A DNA stretch of 64,000 nt. Origin: Betaproteobacteria bacterium Ga0077526 (GTDB lineage Bacteria > Pseudomonadota > Gammaproteobacteria > Burkholderiales > Ga0077523). Positions 10,474-20,389 of the stretch are shown here, piece by piece; within the stretch, counting starts at the first letter, position 1, and the number at the start of each line of letters is the position of its first letter. Position numbers and translations under genes: made by a program. The notes under the pieces are model-generated. The model searched no databases, was not told where the DNA came from, and was given only the letters and a program-made list of their open reading frames with translations. The stretch is from assembly GCA_001464765.1 (NCBI GenBank), contig LNDV01000025.1:183679-247678 (forward strand). Direction: 5' to 3'.

Positions 10474-11592
10474 CTAGCGATGCCGCGCCGAGGCGGGAAC
10501 CACGGCCGCCAGCGCACTGAGGAAGCGTTCGTTCTCCGCGGAAAGCCCGATGCTCACCCGCAGCCATTCGGGCATTGCGTAGGCGCCCACCGGACGCACG
10601 ATCACGCCCTGACGGAGGAGGTCTGCGTAGACCTGTGGTGCCGCACCGACTTTCACGCAGAAGAAGTTGCCGCGCGATGGAATGTGGTCGAGCCCGAGAG
10701 CGGTGACCCCTTCCACCATGCGCTGCATGCCCTGGGCGTTGATGTCGCGGCTGCGCGCCAGGTACTCGTCGTCGCCGAGGCATGCGACTGCCCCCGCCTG
10801 CGCGATCGAGTTCACGTTGAAGGGCTGACGCACGCGGTTCATCAGATCGGCAACGTCGGGATGCGCCAGGGCGAATCCGACCCGAAGTCCCGCGAGGCCA
10901 TAGGCCTTGGAGAACGTGCGCGTGATCACGAGATTCGGAAACTCCGCGAGCCACGGGATGCTGTCGTACCGGTCTTCCTGCGCCAAGTATTCGGTGTATG
11001 CCTCGTCGAGCACGACGATGACGCGACGGGGAACCGCGCGAAGGAACCCAAGGAGGTCGGCGCCGGACAGGAACGTACCCGTCGGATTGTTCGGGTTGGC
11101 GATGAACACGATACGCGTGTCTTCGCGAATCGCCCCCGCCATGGCGGCGAGGTCATGGCCGAAGTTCTTCGCGGGCGTCTCGATGTGAGTCGCGCCGACC
11201 GACTGCACCGACAACGGATACACGGCGAAGGCATGCTTCGAATACACGGCGCTGACGCCAGGCGCGAGGAACGTGCGCGCCACCAGTTCGAGCACATCGT
11301 TCGACCCGTTGCCGAGGACGATCTGCCCCATGCCCACCCCGTAGCGGGCCATCAGCGCCTGCTTGAGGTCGAAGCCGTTGCCGTCGGGATAGCGCGTGAT
11401 GTCCTCGAGCGCGGCGCGCATCGCGACGAGCGCCTTGGGGCTCGGCCCGAGCGGGTTCTCGTTGGAGGCGAGCTTCACGATGCCCGCCTCGTCCATGCCC
11501 ATCTCGCGGGCGAGTTCCTGGGCCGGCTTGCCGGGTACGTAGGGGGCGATCCCCCGAATCCAGGCGGGAGCTTGTTCGCAGGCGTCGATCAT
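10474..11592 (-). CDS. hisC: Histidinol-phosphate aminotransferase family (likely aromatic/histidinol-P transaminase)
   Basis: A class I/II PLP aminotransferase of 372 residues. Motifs include KLASNENPLGPSP near the N-terminus, LGNGSNDVLELVARTF, ANPNNPTGTFL, LDEAYTEYL, and the PLP lysine in TRTFSKAYGLAGLRVG. The start ATG 11592 (MIDACEQAP) gives the usual N-terminus; the longer open frame upstream runs antiparallel to pheA sequence and is not coding. Its position between pheA and tyrA, away from other his genes, suggests that it also transaminates aromatic keto acids, as proposed for such hisC copies in Betaproteobacteria; that is inference. Confidence 0.92.
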   Translation of the reverse strand: MIDACEQAPAWIRGIAPYVPGKPAQELAREMGMDEAGIVKLASNENPLGPSPKALVAMRAALEDITRYPDGNGFDLKQALMARYGVGMGQIVLGNGSNDVLELVARTFLAPGVSAVYSKHAFAVYPLSVQSVGATHIETPAKNFGHDLAAMAGAIREDTRIVFIANPNNPTGTFLSGADLLGFLRAVPRRVIVVLDEAYTEYLAQEDRYDSIPWLAEFPNLVITRTFSKAYGLAGLRVGFALAHPDVADLMNRVRQPFNVNSIAQAGAVACLGDDEYLARSRDINAQGMQRMVEGVTALGLDHIPSRGNFFCVKVGAAPQVYADLLRQGVIVRPVGAYAMPEWLRVSIGLSAENERFLSALAAVVPASARHR

Positions 11593-11687
11593 GGCGTGTT
11601 CTGGCTCTTGGGAAGTGCTGTTTAAAGGGCGCGGTCGCGTTGAAGACTCACCAGCCACGCTGGCGGCGACGGCGACTTGCGGTCCGA

Positions 11688-12755
11688 TCAGGCCGGGGCG
11701 ACCGGATAGGCCCCGAGAATCTTCAGGAAGGCGGCATTGTCGCGGAGTTCCGCGAGGGCGCGGGCCACCGGCTTGTCGCGCTGATGCCCCTCGATGTCTA
11801 TGAAGAACATGTACTCCCAGAGGCCTTGGCGCGACGGACGGGATTCCAGCCGCGAGAGGCTCACCGAATGCTTGGCGAAGGGCGCGAGCAGTTCCTGCAG
11901 CCCGCCCGGCCGATTGGGCGCGCTCATCACCAGGGAGGTCTTGTCGCGGCCGGAGGGATTGACCTCCTGATTGCCGATGACGAGGAATCGCGTGGTGTTG
12001 CTCGGTTCGTCCTCGATGTTCTCGGCCACGAGATTGAGACCGTACAGCTCGGCGGCAGCGCGCGAGGCGATGGCCGTGGTGCCGGGTTCTGCGCTCGCGC
12101 GCCGGGCGGCTTCGGCATTGCTCGCCACGGGCACCCGCTGGGCATCGGGCAGATGGCGAGACAGCCACTCGTTGCATTGCCCGAGCGCCTGCACATGCGC
12201 GTACACGACGGTGACGCCATCCATCGAGGCGGCCGTGGTCATCAGACAATGGTGGATCGGGAGAACGACCTCGGCACAGATGCGCAGCGTGGTCGCGAGC
12301 AGCAGATCGAGCGTGACGCCGATGCCGCCCTCGCTGGAGTTTTCCACGGGCACCACACCATAGCCGGCAAACCCGGATTCCACCCGCCGGAACACCTCGC
12401 CGATCGAGGCACAGGGCTCCGGTTCGGCAGATGCCCCGAACTGCTTGCGGGCGGCCTCCTCGCTGTAGGTGCCTTGCGGCCCCAGGAAGGCGATGCGCAT
12501 CGTCTTTTCCAGCGCGCGGCACGCCGAAATGATTTCGGTGAACAGATGCTGCACGGACGACGGCGGCAGCGGCCCCGGATTGATCTGCAGCAGACGGCGG
12601 AGCACCTGCGCTTCCCGCTCCGGCCGGTACACCGCCGACTCCCCTTTCAGGTGGCCGATCTCGCGGGCGCAGCGGGCGCGCTCGCTGATCAGTGAGAGGA
12701 CTTCCGCATCGATGGCATCGATGCGATCCCGGATCCGGAGAATCTCGTCGTCCAT
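11688..12755 (-). CDS. pheA: Chorismate mutase / prephenate dehydratase (P-protein)
   Basis: Bifunctional enzyme for phenylalanine synthesis, 355 residues. Residues 1-85 are an AroQ-type chorismate mutase (LRIRDRIDAIDAEVLSLISERARCA, YRPEREAQVLRRL). Then comes the prephenate dehydratase domain (IAFLGPQGTYSEEAA, VPVENSSEGGIGVTLDLL, TRFLVIG). The C-terminal ACT domain for Phe feedback includes APNRPGGLQELLAPF and ESRPSRQGLWEYMFFID, the classic ESRP motif. A 95-base gap separates it from hisC downstream; serA lies 15 bp upstream. Confidence 0.96.
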   Translation of the reverse strand: MDDEILRIRDRIDAIDAEVLSLISERARCAREIGHLKGESAVYRPEREAQVLRRLLQINPGPLPPSSVQHLFTEIISACRALEKTMRIAFLGPQGTYSEEAARKQFGASAEPEPCASIGEVFRRVESGFAGYGVVPVENSSEGGIGVTLDLLLATTLRICAEVVLPIHHCLMTTAASMDGVTVVYAHVQALGQCNEWLSRHLPDAQRVPVASNAEAARRASAEPGTTAIASRAAAELYGLNLVAENIEDEPSNTTRFLVIGNQEVNPSGRDKTSLVMSAPNRPGGLQELLAPFAKHSVSLSRLESRPSRQGLWEYMFFIDIEGHQRDKPVARALAELRDNAAFLKILGAYPVAPA

Positions 12756-12770
12756 GGCGTTCTGGGTCGG

Positions 12771-13949
12771 CTAGGGCTGGGCGGGCAGGTAACGGACGGA
12801 GAGCACACCCTCGATGGCGCGCACGCCGGCAATGGCCTTCTCGGGCACGGCGCTGTCCACATCCACCAGCGTATAGGCCATGTCACCGCGGGACTTGTTC
12901 AGCATGTTGTGGATGTTGAGTCCGGCCTGCGCCATGGCCGTGGAGATCTGGCCCAGCATGTTCGGCACGTTGCTGTTGGCGATGCCGACGCGGAACGGAG
13001 ACTCCCGCGGCATCACCACATCCGGGAAGTTGACCGCGTTGCGGATGTTCCCGTTGTCGAGGTAGTCCCGCACCTGGTCCACGACCATCACGGCGCAGTT
13101 CTCCTCCGCCTCCAGGGTGGACGCCCCGAGGTGCGGCAAGGCCACGACGCCCGGATGACCGCGGAAGCGCTCGTGCGGGAAGTCGCAGACGTACGACTTC
13201 AGCTGCCCGGACTCGAGGGCTGCGAGCACCGCCTGCACGTCGACGATCGCGTCACGCGAGAAGTTGAGCAGCACTGCACCGGGCCGGGCGATCGCCAGGC
13301 GCTCGGCATTGATGAGATGACGGGTGGCGGCGACCTGCGGCACATGCACGGAGACGTAATCCGATGCACGGATCAGCTCCTCGATCGAGTTCGCCTTGCG
13401 CACCTGCGAAGGCAGGCTCCACGCAGCGTCGACGGTGATCTCCGGGTCGTAGCCGATCACCTTCATGCCGAGCTTGATCGCGGCATCGGCGACCAGCGCC
13501 CCGATGCGCCCCAGGCCGATGACACCGAGCGTCTGGTTGGGAAGTTCGGAACCGACGAAATGCTTCTTGCCGCCCTCCACCGCCTTGTCGAGTTCGGCGC
13601 CTTCCTGCGCGAGACCATCCACGAAACGGAGCGCCGGCGCCACGTTGCGCGCGGCCATCAGCAGGCCCGTCAGCACCAATTCCTTGACGGCGTTGGCGTT
13701 GGCACCCGGAGCGTTGAACACGGGTACACCGCGTGCGCTCATGGCCGGCACAGGTATGTTGTTGGTGCCGGCTCCCGCCCGCCCGATGGCCAGCACACTC
13801 GCCGGAATCGGCATCGAATGCATGTCCGCCGAGCGCACGAGAATCGCGTCGGGCCGGGCTTCGTCGTTTGCGTGCGTGAACTCGGCGGGCAGGCGGGACA
13901 GCCCGCGCGACGAGATGCTGTTCAGCGTGAGGAGCCGGAACCTAGCCAT
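12771..13949 (-). CDS. serA: D-3-phosphoglycerate dehydrogenase
   Basis: First committed step of serine synthesis, oxidising 3-phosphoglycerate. The 392-residue protein shows the D-isomer-specific dehydrogenase NAD motif (LGVIGLGRIGALVADAA), the catalytic Arg/Glu/His set in NFSRDAIVD and VALPHLGASTLEAEENCA, and a C-terminal ACT domain (NVPNMLGQISTAMAQAGLNI) for serine control. The start overlaps the serC stop by 8 bp, so serC-serA form a functional pair in serine synthesis. Confidence 0.95.
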   Translation of the reverse strand: MARFRLLTLNSISSRGLSRLPAEFTHANDEARPDAILVRSADMHSMPIPASVLAIGRAGAGTNNIPVPAMSARGVPVFNAPGANANAVKELVLTGLLMAARNVAPALRFVDGLAQEGAELDKAVEGGKKHFVGSELPNQTLGVIGLGRIGALVADAAIKLGMKVIGYDPEITVDAAWSLPSQVRKANSIEELIRASDYVSVHVPQVAATRHLINAERLAIARPGAVLLNFSRDAIVDVQAVLAALESGQLKSYVCDFPHERFRGHPGVVALPHLGASTLEAEENCAVMVVDQVRDYLDNGNIRNAVNFPDVVMPRESPFRVGIANSNVPNMLGQISTAMAQAGLNIHNMLNKSRGDMAYTLVDVDSAVPEKAIAGVRAIEGVLSVRYLPAQP

Positions 13950-15024
13950 GACGGCGTTCGAACTCGCCCATGAAGTCGACCAGCGCGCGAACCCCGGCCA
14001 TCGGCATGGCGTTGTAGATGGAGGCCCGCATCCCGCCGACCGACCGATGGCCCTTCAACTGGATGAGCGACGAGGTCTTCGCTTCCTTCAGGAACTGCTC
14101 GTCGAGCTTCTCATCCCGCAGGCGGAACGGCACGTTCATCAGGGAGCGGTCTGCCTTGTCGACCGGACTCGCATAGAGGCCGCCGCGGTCGAGCACGTCG
14201 TACAGCAGCCCGGCCTTGGCGCGGTTGTGCTGTTCGATGCCCGCGAGCCCGCTCTGCCGCTGCAGCCATTCGAACACCAGCCCGGCGATATAGACGGAGT
14301 ACGTGGGCGGCGTGTTGTACATGGAGCCGTTGTCGGCCATCACCTTGTAGTCGAGCATCGAGGGCGTGCCGGCCGGCGCGCGACCGATGAGATCCTCACG
14401 CACGATGACGATCACCAGACCGGCTGGACCGATGTTCTTCTGCGCGCCGGCGTAGATCAGACCGTAGCGGCTGACGTCGATCGGTCGGGACAGGATGTGC
14501 GACGACATGTCCGCAACCAGAGGGATCGACCCCGTATCGGGCACCCAGTGATATTCGATGCCGCCGATTGTCTCGTTGGTGGTGATGTGCACATAGGCCG
14601 CATTCGGATCTGACTTCCAGGCCGACTGCTGCGGCACGTAGCTGAAACTGCGGTCCTCGGAGGTCGCTGCAACGTTGACAGCGCCGAACCGTTTGGCCTC
14701 GGCGATGGCCTTCTTTGCCCACTCGCCCGTATGGATGTAGTCCGCCTTGCCGGTGGTCCCCATGAGGTTCTGGGGAATCATCGAGAACTGCAGCGAGGCG
14801 CCGCCCTGCAGGAAAAGCACCTTGTAGTTCGACGGAATCGCGAGCAGCGAGCGGAGATCCGCCTCGGCCTTGGCGATGATGGACTCGAACTCCTTGCCGC
14901 GGTGGCTCATCTCCATCACGGACATGCCCGAGCCGCGCCAGTCGAGCATTTCCTCCCGGGCCTGCGCCAGCACCTCTTCGGGCAGAACTGCCGGCCCCGC
15001 ACTGAAATTGAAGACTCTTGCCAT
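13942..15024 (-). CDS. serC: Phosphoserine aminotransferase
   Basis: Transaminates 3-phosphohydroxypyruvate to phosphoserine; also serves pyridoxal synthesis. The 360-residue protein opens with RVFNFSAGPAVLPEEVL, has SVMEMSHRGKEF and LFLQGGASLQFSM, and the PLP lysine in IYAGAQKNIGPAG. The C-terminal SVGGMRASIYNAMP is the family end motif. It lies 29 bp downstream of gyrA on the same strand, the conserved gyrA-serC order, and overlaps serA by 8 bp. Confidence 0.96.
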   Translation of the reverse strand: MARVFNFSAGPAVLPEEVLAQAREEMLDWRGSGMSVMEMSHRGKEFESIIAKAEADLRSLLAIPSNYKVLFLQGGASLQFSMIPQNLMGTTGKADYIHTGEWAKKAIAEAKRFGAVNVAATSEDRSFSYVPQQSAWKSDPNAAYVHITTNETIGGIEYHWVPDTGSIPLVADMSSHILSRPIDVSRYGLIYAGAQKNIGPAGLVIVIVREDLIGRAPAGTPSMLDYKVMADNGSMYNTPPTYSVYIAGLVFEWLQRQSGLAGIEQHNRAKAGLLYDVLDRGGLYASPVDKADRSLMNVPFRLRDEKLDEQFLKEAKTSSLIQLKGHRSVGGMRASIYNAMPMAGVRALVDFMGEFERRHG

Positions 15025-15053
15025 GAACTCCGAACCTGTCTGTCGTTGCTGTA

Positions 15054-17672
15054 CTACGGCGCCGGATCTTCCGGCGTGCCCTCTCCGTCGACTTCTCCCA
15101 CGGACGGGTCGTCGTCCAGCGCGACGTCGGCTGCGTCGTCGTCCTTGTCGACGATCCGCTCCAGGCCCGCGAGCTTCTCGCCCTCATCGAGGTCGATGAG
15201 CGTGACACCCTGGGTGACCCGGCCCATCTCGCGAATCTCGGAGACCCGCGTGCGGATCAGCACACCGCCCGTGGTGATGAGCATCACCTCGTCGTCGGTG
15301 TCCACGAGACGCGCCGCCACGACCATGCCGTTGCGGGCGCTGGTCTGGATGGCGATGGTGCCCTGGGTGCCGCGGCCATGACGCGGGTAGTCGCCCACGG
15401 GCGTCCGCTTGCCGAAGCCCCGCTCAGTCGCGGTGAGCACGGTCTGGGTGGGATCGGCTGTTACCACGAGCGAGATGAGCGCCTGCCCCTGGACGAGCCG
15501 CATGCCGCGCACGCCGCGCGCCGAACGCCCCATGGGGCGGACGTCCGCCTCGGCGAAGCGCACGGCCTTGCCCGCATTGGAGAACAGCATGATGTCGTGA
15601 CTGCCGTCGGTGATCGCAGCGCCGACGAGGAAGTCGCCCTCGTCGAGATCGACCGCGATGATCCCGCTGGGACGGGGCCGCGAGAAGTCAGTGAGCGGCG
15701 TCTTCTTGACCGTGCCATTGGCCGTGGCCATGAAGACGAAGTGCTGCTCGTCGAACTCGCGCACGGGCATCACGACGTTGATCTTCTCGCCTTCTTCCAG
15801 CGGGAACAGGTTCACCACCGGCTTGCCGCGGCTCGCCCGCCCGCCCTGCGGCACCTCGTAGACCTTGAGCCAGTACACCCGGCCGCGGTTCGAGAAGCAC
15901 AGGATGTAGTCGTGGGTGTGGGCGATGAACAGGCTGTCGATGAAGTCGTCTTCCTTCGTCGCGGTCGCCTGCTTGCCCCGGCCGCCCCGCCGCTGCGCGC
16001 GGTAGTCGCCGAGCGGCTGCGACTTGATGTAACCCGTGTGCGAGAGCGTCACCACGAGGTCCTCGGGGGTGATGAGGTCCTCGATGCCGATATCCTGCGT
16101 GTTGATCGTGATCTCGCTCTTGCGCTTGTCCCCGTACTGGGCCTTCAGCGCCGCGAGTTCCTCGCCGACGATGGCGGTGACGCGCTCGGGCTTCGCGAGG
16201 ATGTCCAGCAGGTCGATGATCGTGTCGATCACCTCCTTGTACTCGGCGGTGATCTTGTCGCGCTCGAGCCCGGTGAGCCTCTGGAGCTGCATCTCGAGGA
16301 TGCGCTGGGCCTGCACTTCGGAGAGGCGGTAGCCTTCCTCGCTGTAGCCGAACTCCGCACCGAGACCATCCGGCCGGAACGCCGCGGCGCCAGCGCGCAA
16401 GAGCATCTCCTCGACCAGGGTAGAGCGCCAGCGCCGGCCCATCAGCTGGACCTTGGCATCGGCAGGCGAAGGCGCCGAGCGAATGAGCGCGATGATTTCG
16501 TCGACGTTCGACAGCGCGACGGCCAGGCCTTCCAGCACGTGGCCACGTTCCCGCGCCTTGCGCAGGTCGTACACCGTGCGGCGTGTCACGACCTCGCGGC
16601 GGTGCCGAAGGAACGCTTCGATGAATTCCTTGAGATTGAGCAGTCTCGGGCGGCCGTCGACGAGCGCGACCATGTTCATCCCGAAGCTGTCCTGCATCTG
16701 CGTTTCTTTGTACAGATTGTTCAGGACGACTTCTGGCATCTCGCCGCGCTTCAGTTCGACCACGACGCGCATGCCCGACTTGTCGGACTCGTCGCGGATC
16801 TCGGCGATGCCTTCGAGCTTCTTCTCGCGCACCAGCTCGCCGATGCGGATCAGCAGCTGGGCCTTGTTCACCTGGTACGGCAGCTCGTCGACGATGACCG
16901 CCTGCCGGGAGCCCTTCTCCACATCCTCGAAGTGCGCCCGCGCCCGCATCACCACGCGGCCGCGGCCGGTGCGGTAACCCTCGCGGACACCAGTGAGGCC
17001 GTAGATGATGCCGGCCGTCGGGAAGTCCGGCGCCTGGACGATGTCGATGATGTCCTCAAGCCCGATATCGGGCTCGGCGAGCACCTTGAGACAGGCGTCG
17101 ATCACGTCGCTCAGGTTGTGCGGCGGAATGTTGGTGGCCATGCCGACGGCGATGCCGGAGGAGCCATTGATGAGCAGGTTCGGAAGCTTGGAGGGCAGGA
17201 CCAGGGGCTCCTGCTCCTTGCCGTCGTAGTTCGGGCCGAAATCGACGGTTTCCTTGTCGATGTCCGCCAGCAGTTCGGTGGTGATGCGCTCGAGGCGGCA
17301 CTCGGTGTAGCGCATGGCCGCGGCGTTGTCGCCGTCGACCGATCCGAAATTGCCCTGGCCGTCGATCAGCGTGTAGCGCAGGCTGAAGTCCTGCGCCATG
17401 CGAACGAGCGTGTCGTAGATCGCGTTGTCGCCATGCGGGTGGTACTTACCCATCACGTCGCCGACGACGCGGGCGCATTTCACATATGGGCGGTTCCACT
17501 GGATGTTCGCCTCGTGCATGGCGAACAGGATGCGGCGATGCACAGGCTTGAGGCCGTCTCTCACGTCAGGCAGGGCTCGCCCGACAATCACGCTCATCGC
17601 GTAATCGAGATAGGACCGGCGCATCTCCTCTTCCAGGGAGACCGGCAGTGTTTCCTTTGCGAATTGCTCCAT
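15054..17672 (-). CDS. gyrA: DNA gyrase subunit A
   Basis: Breakage-reunion subunit of the gyrase that introduces negative supercoils. The 872-residue protein begins [17 protein letters not shown] with the conserved [28 protein letters not shown]; the active-site Tyr is in [13 protein letters not shown]. The C-terminal beta-pinwheel carries the GyrA box QRRGGRG, which separates gyrase from topoisomerase IV. An upstream extension to 17771 is open but not conserved. The quinolone pocket reads [10 protein letters not shown]: position 83 is Asn (codon 17424-17426) where E. coli has Ser, with Asp87 kept. The C-terminal tail is acidic, as is common. Confidence 0.97.
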   Translation of the reverse strand: MEQFAKETLPVSLEEEMRRSYLDYAMSVIVGRALPDVRDGLKPVHRRILFAMHEANIQWNRPYVKCARVVGDVMGKYHPHGDNAIYDTLVRMAQDFSLRYTLIDGQGNFGSVDGDNAAAMRYTECRLERITTELLADIDKETVDFGPNYDGKEQEPLVLPSKLPNLLINGSSGIAVGMATNIPPHNLSDVIDACLKVLAEPDIGLEDIIDIVQAPDFPTAGIIYGLTGVREGYRTGRGRVVMRARAHFEDVEKGSRQAVIVDELPYQVNKAQLLIRIGELVREKKLEGIAEIRDESDKSGMRVVVELKRGEMPEVVLNNLYKETQMQDSFGMNMVALVDGRPRLLNLKEFIEAFLRHRREVVTRRTVYDLRKARERGHVLEGLAVALSNVDEIIALIRSAPSPADAKVQLMGRRWRSTLVEEMLLRAGAAAFRPDGLGAEFGYSEEGYRLSEVQAQRILEMQLQRLTGLERDKITAEYKEVIDTIIDLLDILAKPERVTAIVGEELAALKAQYGDKRKSEITINTQDIGIEDLITPEDLVVTLSHTGYIKSQPLGDYRAQRRGGRGKQATATKEDDFIDSLFIAHTHDYILCFSNRGRVYWLKVYEVPQGGRASRGKPVVNLFPLEEGEKINVVMPVREFDEQHFVFMATANGTVKKTPLTDFSRPRPSGIIAVDLDEGDFLVGAAITDGSHDIMLFSNAGKAVRFAEADVRPMGRSARGVRGMRLVQGQALISLVVTADPTQTVLTATERGFGKRTPVGDYPRHGRGTQGTIAIQTSARNGMVVAARLVDTDDEVMLITTGGVLIRTRVSEIREMGRVTQGVTLIDLDEGEKLAGLERIVDKDDDAADVALDDDPSVGEVDGEGTPEDPAP

Positions 17673-18043
17673 GAGGCTCTGGGTAGGCGCCGGATCCTCG
17701 GTTTTCGCACGGGGCGCGAATGCGCTTTGCGCGATGACCGACACCCCGCGACGCGCGGGCGATCCGGACAAACCGCAATGCTATCACGGGGTTCTGTTCA
17801 CAGGCAGGCCGAGGACGCTGTCATCATCCGGCGTCACTGTCGCCAAAGGGCGAAAAAGGCCCATTCATTCAAGACTGTGTTATTCTCGAACGGTCCTTTT
17901 GGACTGGGCGTCAGAGCGGTGAGCGCGGGTGTGTTCGAGGAGACCGCGAGACGCCAAAACAGAGGGGATCCGGCCGGTGGCCGGGACACTATTCTCACGA
18001 CACTCGAACCCTTTCAAGCGGTGATGCCATGATCGGTACAGTC
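17673..18043. other. Divergent intergenic region between gyrA and the OmpA-like gene
   Basis: About 370 bases separate the gyrA start from the OmpA-like start. The region must hold promoters for both directions. I could not define a convincing -35/-10 pair in either direction. No RNA gene or conserved peptide was recognised; the short open frames here read against gyrA codons or lack family resemblance. Confidence 0.5.
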
Positions 18044-20317
18044 ATGCGGTTCAAGCTCAAGAAAACCCTGGTTGGTATTGCAACGCTGTCGATGTTGTGC
18101 CCCATGGCAAGCCATGCGGACGTCACCCCCGGCAAGTGGATCTTCGACGGCTTCAGCCGCTCGACCCGGGACGGTCAGGGCAGCACCTGCGTCGGCGCCG
18201 GCGGCGACACGCACGCGTTCGATGTCGACCACTGCAACAACGCCACTTCCGAAACTCAGCAGTCCCGTCAGGCCGTGCACGCCGACAAGAAAGCGGCCGG
18301 TGAGGCCGCTGCCGCGGCGAGAGCCCAGGCCAAGGCGGATGCGCAGGCCAAGCTCACTGGCGGCCACAAGGACGGTGGTGTCCTGCGGCCCGACGGCTCG
18401 CGGCTGCGAGACGGCTACGGGCGCGACTGCGTCCGCAATGGTTCCGGCCTCGTTGTTTCCGGGGACTGCTCGGTTCCGTCCGCTCCCAGCTCAGGCTCCG
18501 CGGGCATGAGCGCAGCAACCGCTGCTGCTGCGCCTGCGCCTGCGCCCGTCGCCCCGGGCTCCGAACTCGCCCCCGGCTCCAAGGGTGCCTACGTGACCCG
18601 CCCGGCCGGGACCGAAGTGCGCGACGGCTACGGCCGGAGCTGCATCAAGGATGGTCGCTGGTCCCAGGGCCTCGCCACCGAAAACTGCGACCCCGGCCTG
18701 TTCAGCGCCTGGCGCAGCACGCAGCAGCCCGAGATGGAACTCGCCAAGCGGATCCAGATGCCGCCGCCTCAAGTGTCGTGGCCGCCAGCTGCGCCGGCTC
18801 CTGCTGCCAACGTCGCTGCGGACACCGGCAGCGCCGCCGCCCCCATCGAGGCGCCGAAGGGTGACGCACCGGTGATTGACACCGCACTGCCTGTCTTCCC
18901 CATCACCAAGTACGAATTCTCTCCGGAGGAAGAGGAAACCGCCGCTCTGCTGGACGACGATGACGACGACGCTACCGACGACATCGCAGCCGACGGCGCC
19001 GCTCTGGCGGACGACGACGAGGACGCCGTCGCCATGATGGCCGACGAGACGGACGACGACGGCATCCCGGAAGCCGAGGCAATGGCGGCAGAGGATGACG
19101 ACGAGTACGACAGCGCGGTCGCCGCTGCCGATGACGACGATGACGACGATGATTCGGATGGCGTCGCCGCCTTCGCCGGAGATGACGTTATGCGCGACGA
19201 CGAAAATCTCGCCCTGGCGGAGCTTGGCGCCGACGACGACCTCGGCGACGAGGAGCCCGATCTGCTCGCCTCCGATGAAGCGGACGACGACGAGCCGGAT
19301 GTCTTCGCCAGCGATGACGTCATGCGCGATGATGAGAATCTCGCCCTGGCCGAGCTTGGCGACGATGGCGAACCCGATCTTCTGGCTGCTGACGAAACCA
19401 ACGATGGCGAGCCCGATCTCTTCGCTGAAGACGACGCCACGTCCCGAGTGGCTGAAAGCAGCCTCGCCCCGCGGATCAAGCAGGCCCCGCCCGAGGTGGT
19501 TCGCTCCTCCGAGGCGGTGGTGGTCGCGGCGGCAGCGCCGGCCAAGGCAGCCGCGCAGTCTCCCGCAGAGTTCCCGGTCACGAAGTACGAATACGACCCG
19601 AACTCGAGTTCCGGTTCTCTCACGACGTCGGACGCAGCGGCCACCGCCGCGCTCGCCGCCACCGCCGACGACGCTGACGCGCTGGCAGACGCCGATGATG
19701 CGCCCGCCCCGACTGCCGTGGCTGCCGCCGAGCAGGAATACAAGGACATCCCCAGGCCGAGCGACATGCTCGCCGCTTCCGACCGCGAACTCCCGGCCGA
19801 CAAGCCCGAGCCCCTGCCACCCCTGACGGATCCGTCCGACATGGCCCCGCCCAAGGACACGCCGAAGGTCGATGGCGGCGGCGCCAAGCCGGCCGAGCCC
19901 AAGCCGGTGGCGGCGGCCCACTCGCCGGAAGTCTCCTGCCCGCCCACGACCATCCAGCTGGAACCGGGCCGCTTCGACTTCGACAAGTGGGTGCTGCGGC
20001 CGCAAGCCAAGGAAAAGCTGGACGCCGTTGCCGCCAAGCTCAAGGACAACCGCTGCGAGGCCGTCAACATCATCGGCCACACGGACCGCATCGGCTCCAA
20101 CAAGTACAACCAGCGTCTTTCCGAGCGTCGTGCCAACGCCGCCAAGGACTACCTGGTCAAGAAGCACGGCATCGCGGAGAACCTCATCACCGCGATCGGC
20201 AAAGGCGAGAGCGAGCTGATCACCAAGGCGGCGGACTGCAAGGGCAAGCGCAAGAAGGCCCTCATCGCCTGCTACGGCCCCGATCGCCGGGTCGAGGTCA
20301 CGGTCCGGACGAAGTAA
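18044..20317 (+). CDS. OmpA-family outer membrane protein with long acidic linker
   Basis: A 757-residue exported protein. A signal peptide (about residues 1-25, ending PMASHA) is followed by three Cys-containing modules around GKWIFDGFSRSTRDG and two RDGYGRxC repeats (RDGYGRDCVRNG, RDGYGRSCIKDG). Residues about 294-465 are extraordinarily rich in Asp and Glu with Asp runs up to eight. The last 130 residues are a peptidoglycan-binding OmpA domain (FDFDKWVLRPQAKEKLD, NIIGHTDRIGSNKYNQRLSERRA, with Asp and Arg contacts). There is no recognisable N-terminal beta-barrel. ATG 18029 is an alternative start 5 codons upstream. OmpA next to gyrA is a conserved betaproteobacterial order, but normal relatives are about 200-250 residues; the threefold size here is due to the acidic linker. 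Confidence 0.85.
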   Translation: MRFKLKKTLVGIATLSMLCPMASHADVTPGKWIFDGFSRSTRDGQGSTCVGAGGDTHAFDVDHCNNATSETQQSRQAVHADKKAAGEAAAAARAQAKADAQAKLTGGHKDGGVLRPDGSRLRDGYGRDCVRNGSGLVVSGDCSVPSAPSSGSAGMSAATAAAAPAPAPVAPGSELAPGSKGAYVTRPAGTEVRDGYGRSCIKDGRWSQGLATENCDPGLFSAWRSTQQPEMELAKRIQMPPPQVSWPPAAPAPAANVAADTGSAAAPIEAPKGDAPVIDTALPVFPITKYEFSPEEEETAALLDDDDDDATDDIAADGAALADDDEDAVAMMADETDDDGIPEAEAMAAEDDDEYDSAVAAADDDDDDDDSDGVAAFAGDDVMRDDENLALAELGADDDLGDEEPDLLASDEADDDEPDVFASDDVMRDDENLALAELGDDGEPDLLAADETNDGEPDLFAEDDATSRVAESSLAPRIKQAPPEVVRSSEAVVVAAAAPAKAAAQSPAEFPVTKYEYDPNSSSGSLTTSDAAATAALAATADDADALADADDAPAPTAVAAAEQEYKDIPRPSDMLAASDRELPADKPEPLPPLTDPSDMAPPKDTPKVDGGGAKPAEPKPVAAAHSPEVSCPPTTIQLEPGRFDFDKWVLRPQAKEKLDAVAAKLKDNRCEAVNIIGHTDRIGSNKYNQRLSERRANAAKDYLVKKHGIAENLITAIGKGESELITKAADCKGKRKKALIACYGPDRRVEVTVRTK
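19181..19360 (+). repeat. Imperfect 132-bp direct repeat inside the acidic linker
   Basis: The segment encoding DDVMRDDENLALAELG occurs at 19181 and again at 19313, 132 bases (44 codons) apart, with mostly synonymous differences. The stretch between them also contains related EPDLLASDE / EPDVFASDD phrases. This points to linker growth by short tandem duplication. Confidence 0.75.
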
Positions 20318-20347
20318 CCGGCCCAGCCCTCCTTTCGCTGCAATCGA

Positions 20348-20379
20348 AGAGCCCTGCGTCAAGCCGGGCTCTTTTTTTT
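20348..20379 (+). terminator. Rho-independent terminator after the OmpA-like gene
   Basis: AGAGCCC (20348-20354) pairs with GGGCTCT (20366-20372) around an 11-base loop, followed directly by a run of T to 20379. It ends 30-60 bases after the OmpA-like stop. Its T-tract abuts the start of the next gene. Confidence 0.85.
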
Positions 20380-20389
20380 CATGGCTGCC

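Noticed and set aside
15378..18032. Plus-strand open frame of 884 codons over gyrA
   Set aside because: Antisense shadow of gyrA with no family resemblance.
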